Position numbers and translations under genes: made by a program. This document shows positions 6,313-6,846 of a stretch of 6,846 nucleotides of DNA, piece by piece; within the stretch, counting starts at the first letter, position 1; each line of letters opens with the position of its first letter. The notes under the pieces are model-generated. The model saw nothing but the letters and a program-made list of their open reading frames with translations, was not told the origin of the DNA and made no database searches. The stretch is from Ignavibacteria bacterium (lineage in GTDB: Bacteria; Bacteroidota; Ignavibacteria; UBA10030; SZUA-254), in NCBI GenBank assembly GCA_005877655.1, contig VBOC01000024.1:9021-15866 (forward strand), given 5' to 3'.

Positions 6313-6846
6313 GAATCATCACGTGCAAATACAAAGGACGGCGGCTCACCTCCGTGCCGGATTCCGGCGTCAGGCCTGCGACCGACCGGGCGAAGGGGAC
6401 GATCTTCAATGCACTGCAGAACAGGCTCTCCCTGGTGAACGCGCGGGTCCTGGACCTGTTCGCGGGAAGCGGAAGCCTCGGGCTCGAGGCGCTGAGCCGG
6501 GGGGCTGGGGCCGTCACGTTCGTCGACGAGCGCCGCGACGCCCTGGACGTGATCAGAGCCAATGCCCGGAACCTCAACTGCTTCGATTTGTGCACCATGG
6601 TTCGCTCGGACGCGCTTTCCTTCATCGAGAGGGAGGGGGGAAGATTCGATCTGGTTTTCGCCGATCCCCCCTACGCTTACGAGGAGACATCCCGTCTCCC
6701 CGCGAGCGTTTTCGGGAATGAGTTGATCGAGGAATCGGGATTTCTTATCATTGAATATGCGAGAGGAATCTCCTTCGCACCCTCCCCGCTCTTCCGCATG
6801 GTGCTTCGAAAGGAGCTGGGCAGGACTCAGCTCGGCTTTTTTGTCC
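6309..6846 (+). CDS. rsmD: RsmD, 16S rRNA (guanine966-N2)-methyltransferase, cut by the right edge
   Basis: RsmD transfers a methyl group from S-adenosylmethionine to N2 of G966 of 16S rRNA during assembly of the small ribosomal subunit. The 179 visible residues begin RIITCKYKGRRL and include VRPATDRAKGTIFNAL (21-36), the SAM-binding motif I VLDLFAGSGSLGLEALSRGA (47-66), and the catalytic FDLVFADPPY (113-122). The family is usually about 180-200 residues, so only a few C-terminal residues are missing. The usual Gly at residue 6 (ISG or IAG) is Cys here, a small oddity outside the catalytic motifs. The ATG overlaps the stop of the PilM-like gene as ATGA, so translation is likely coupled. The ComEA-PilM-like pair thus shares a transcript with a housekeeping rRNA modification gene. 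Confidence 0.95.
   Translation, partial: MRIITCKYKGRRLTSVPDSGVRPATDRAKGTIFNALQNRLSLVNARVLDLFAGSGSLGLEALSRGAGAVTFVDERRDALDVIRANARNLNCFDLCTMVRSDALSFIEREGGRFDLVFADPPYAYEETSRLPASVFGNELIEESGFLIIEYARGISFAPSPLFRMVLRKELGRTQLGFFV

Noticed and set aside
6254..6721. Plus-strand open frame overlapping the PilM-like end and rsmD
   Set aside because: Out of frame with rsmD, whose SAM-binding and DPPY motifs are unambiguous; the product is Arg/Gly-rich with no domain.

Overview
The window looks like chromosomal DNA from a GC-rich member of the Bacteroidota/Chlorobiota (FCB) group, possibly an Ignavibacteria-type lineage. That guess rests on the style of a secreted tricorn-like protease, of DnaJ (zinc-finger region with a [12 protein letters not shown] stretch) and of RsmD, all read from memory of these families. 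It is inference, because no rRNA or species marker is present. I see no tRNA, rRNA, CRISPR array, transposase or integrase.

Layout. Positions 1-2676 (minus strand) hold a tricorn-like S41 protease locus with a Sec signal peptide. It is broken near 1757: the reading frame shifts there and the sequence jumps from one beta-propeller into the next, apparently skipping about 25-35 residues. The 3' end, with the nucleophile domain, lies beyond the left edge. Positions 2677-2960 are a divergent intergenic region with a perfect 12-bp tandem duplication and a good sigma70-like promoter facing right. From 2961 to the right edge there is a compact plus-strand gene string: grpE, dnaJ (2-nt gap), a membrane-anchored ComEA-type helix-hairpin-helix protein (42-nt gap), a divergent PilM-like actin-fold protein (1-nt overlap) and rsmD (4-nt overlap, cut by the right edge).

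How the genes fit together. GrpE and DnaJ are the cofactors of DnaK. DnaK itself and the repressor HrcA are not in the window, and no CIRCE operator is visible. The last three genes are probably translationally coupled. The ComEA-type protein would present a DNA-binding domain outside the inner membrane. The PilM-like protein would be cytoplasmic and has lost the acidic residues expected in its nucleotide-binding loops. In type IV pilus systems PilM binds the short cytoplasmic tail of PilN; no pilN is present here, and the ComEA-type protein has the same single-pass layout. The pair is therefore a candidate small membrane module for DNA uptake. RsmD is probably just a housekeeping neighbour.

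The most unusual DNA is the linker of the ComEA-type gene (about 5052-5203). It contains nested GC-rich palindromes built on a TCCCGC-NNN-GCGGGA unit, followed by three in-frame 36-bp repeats.
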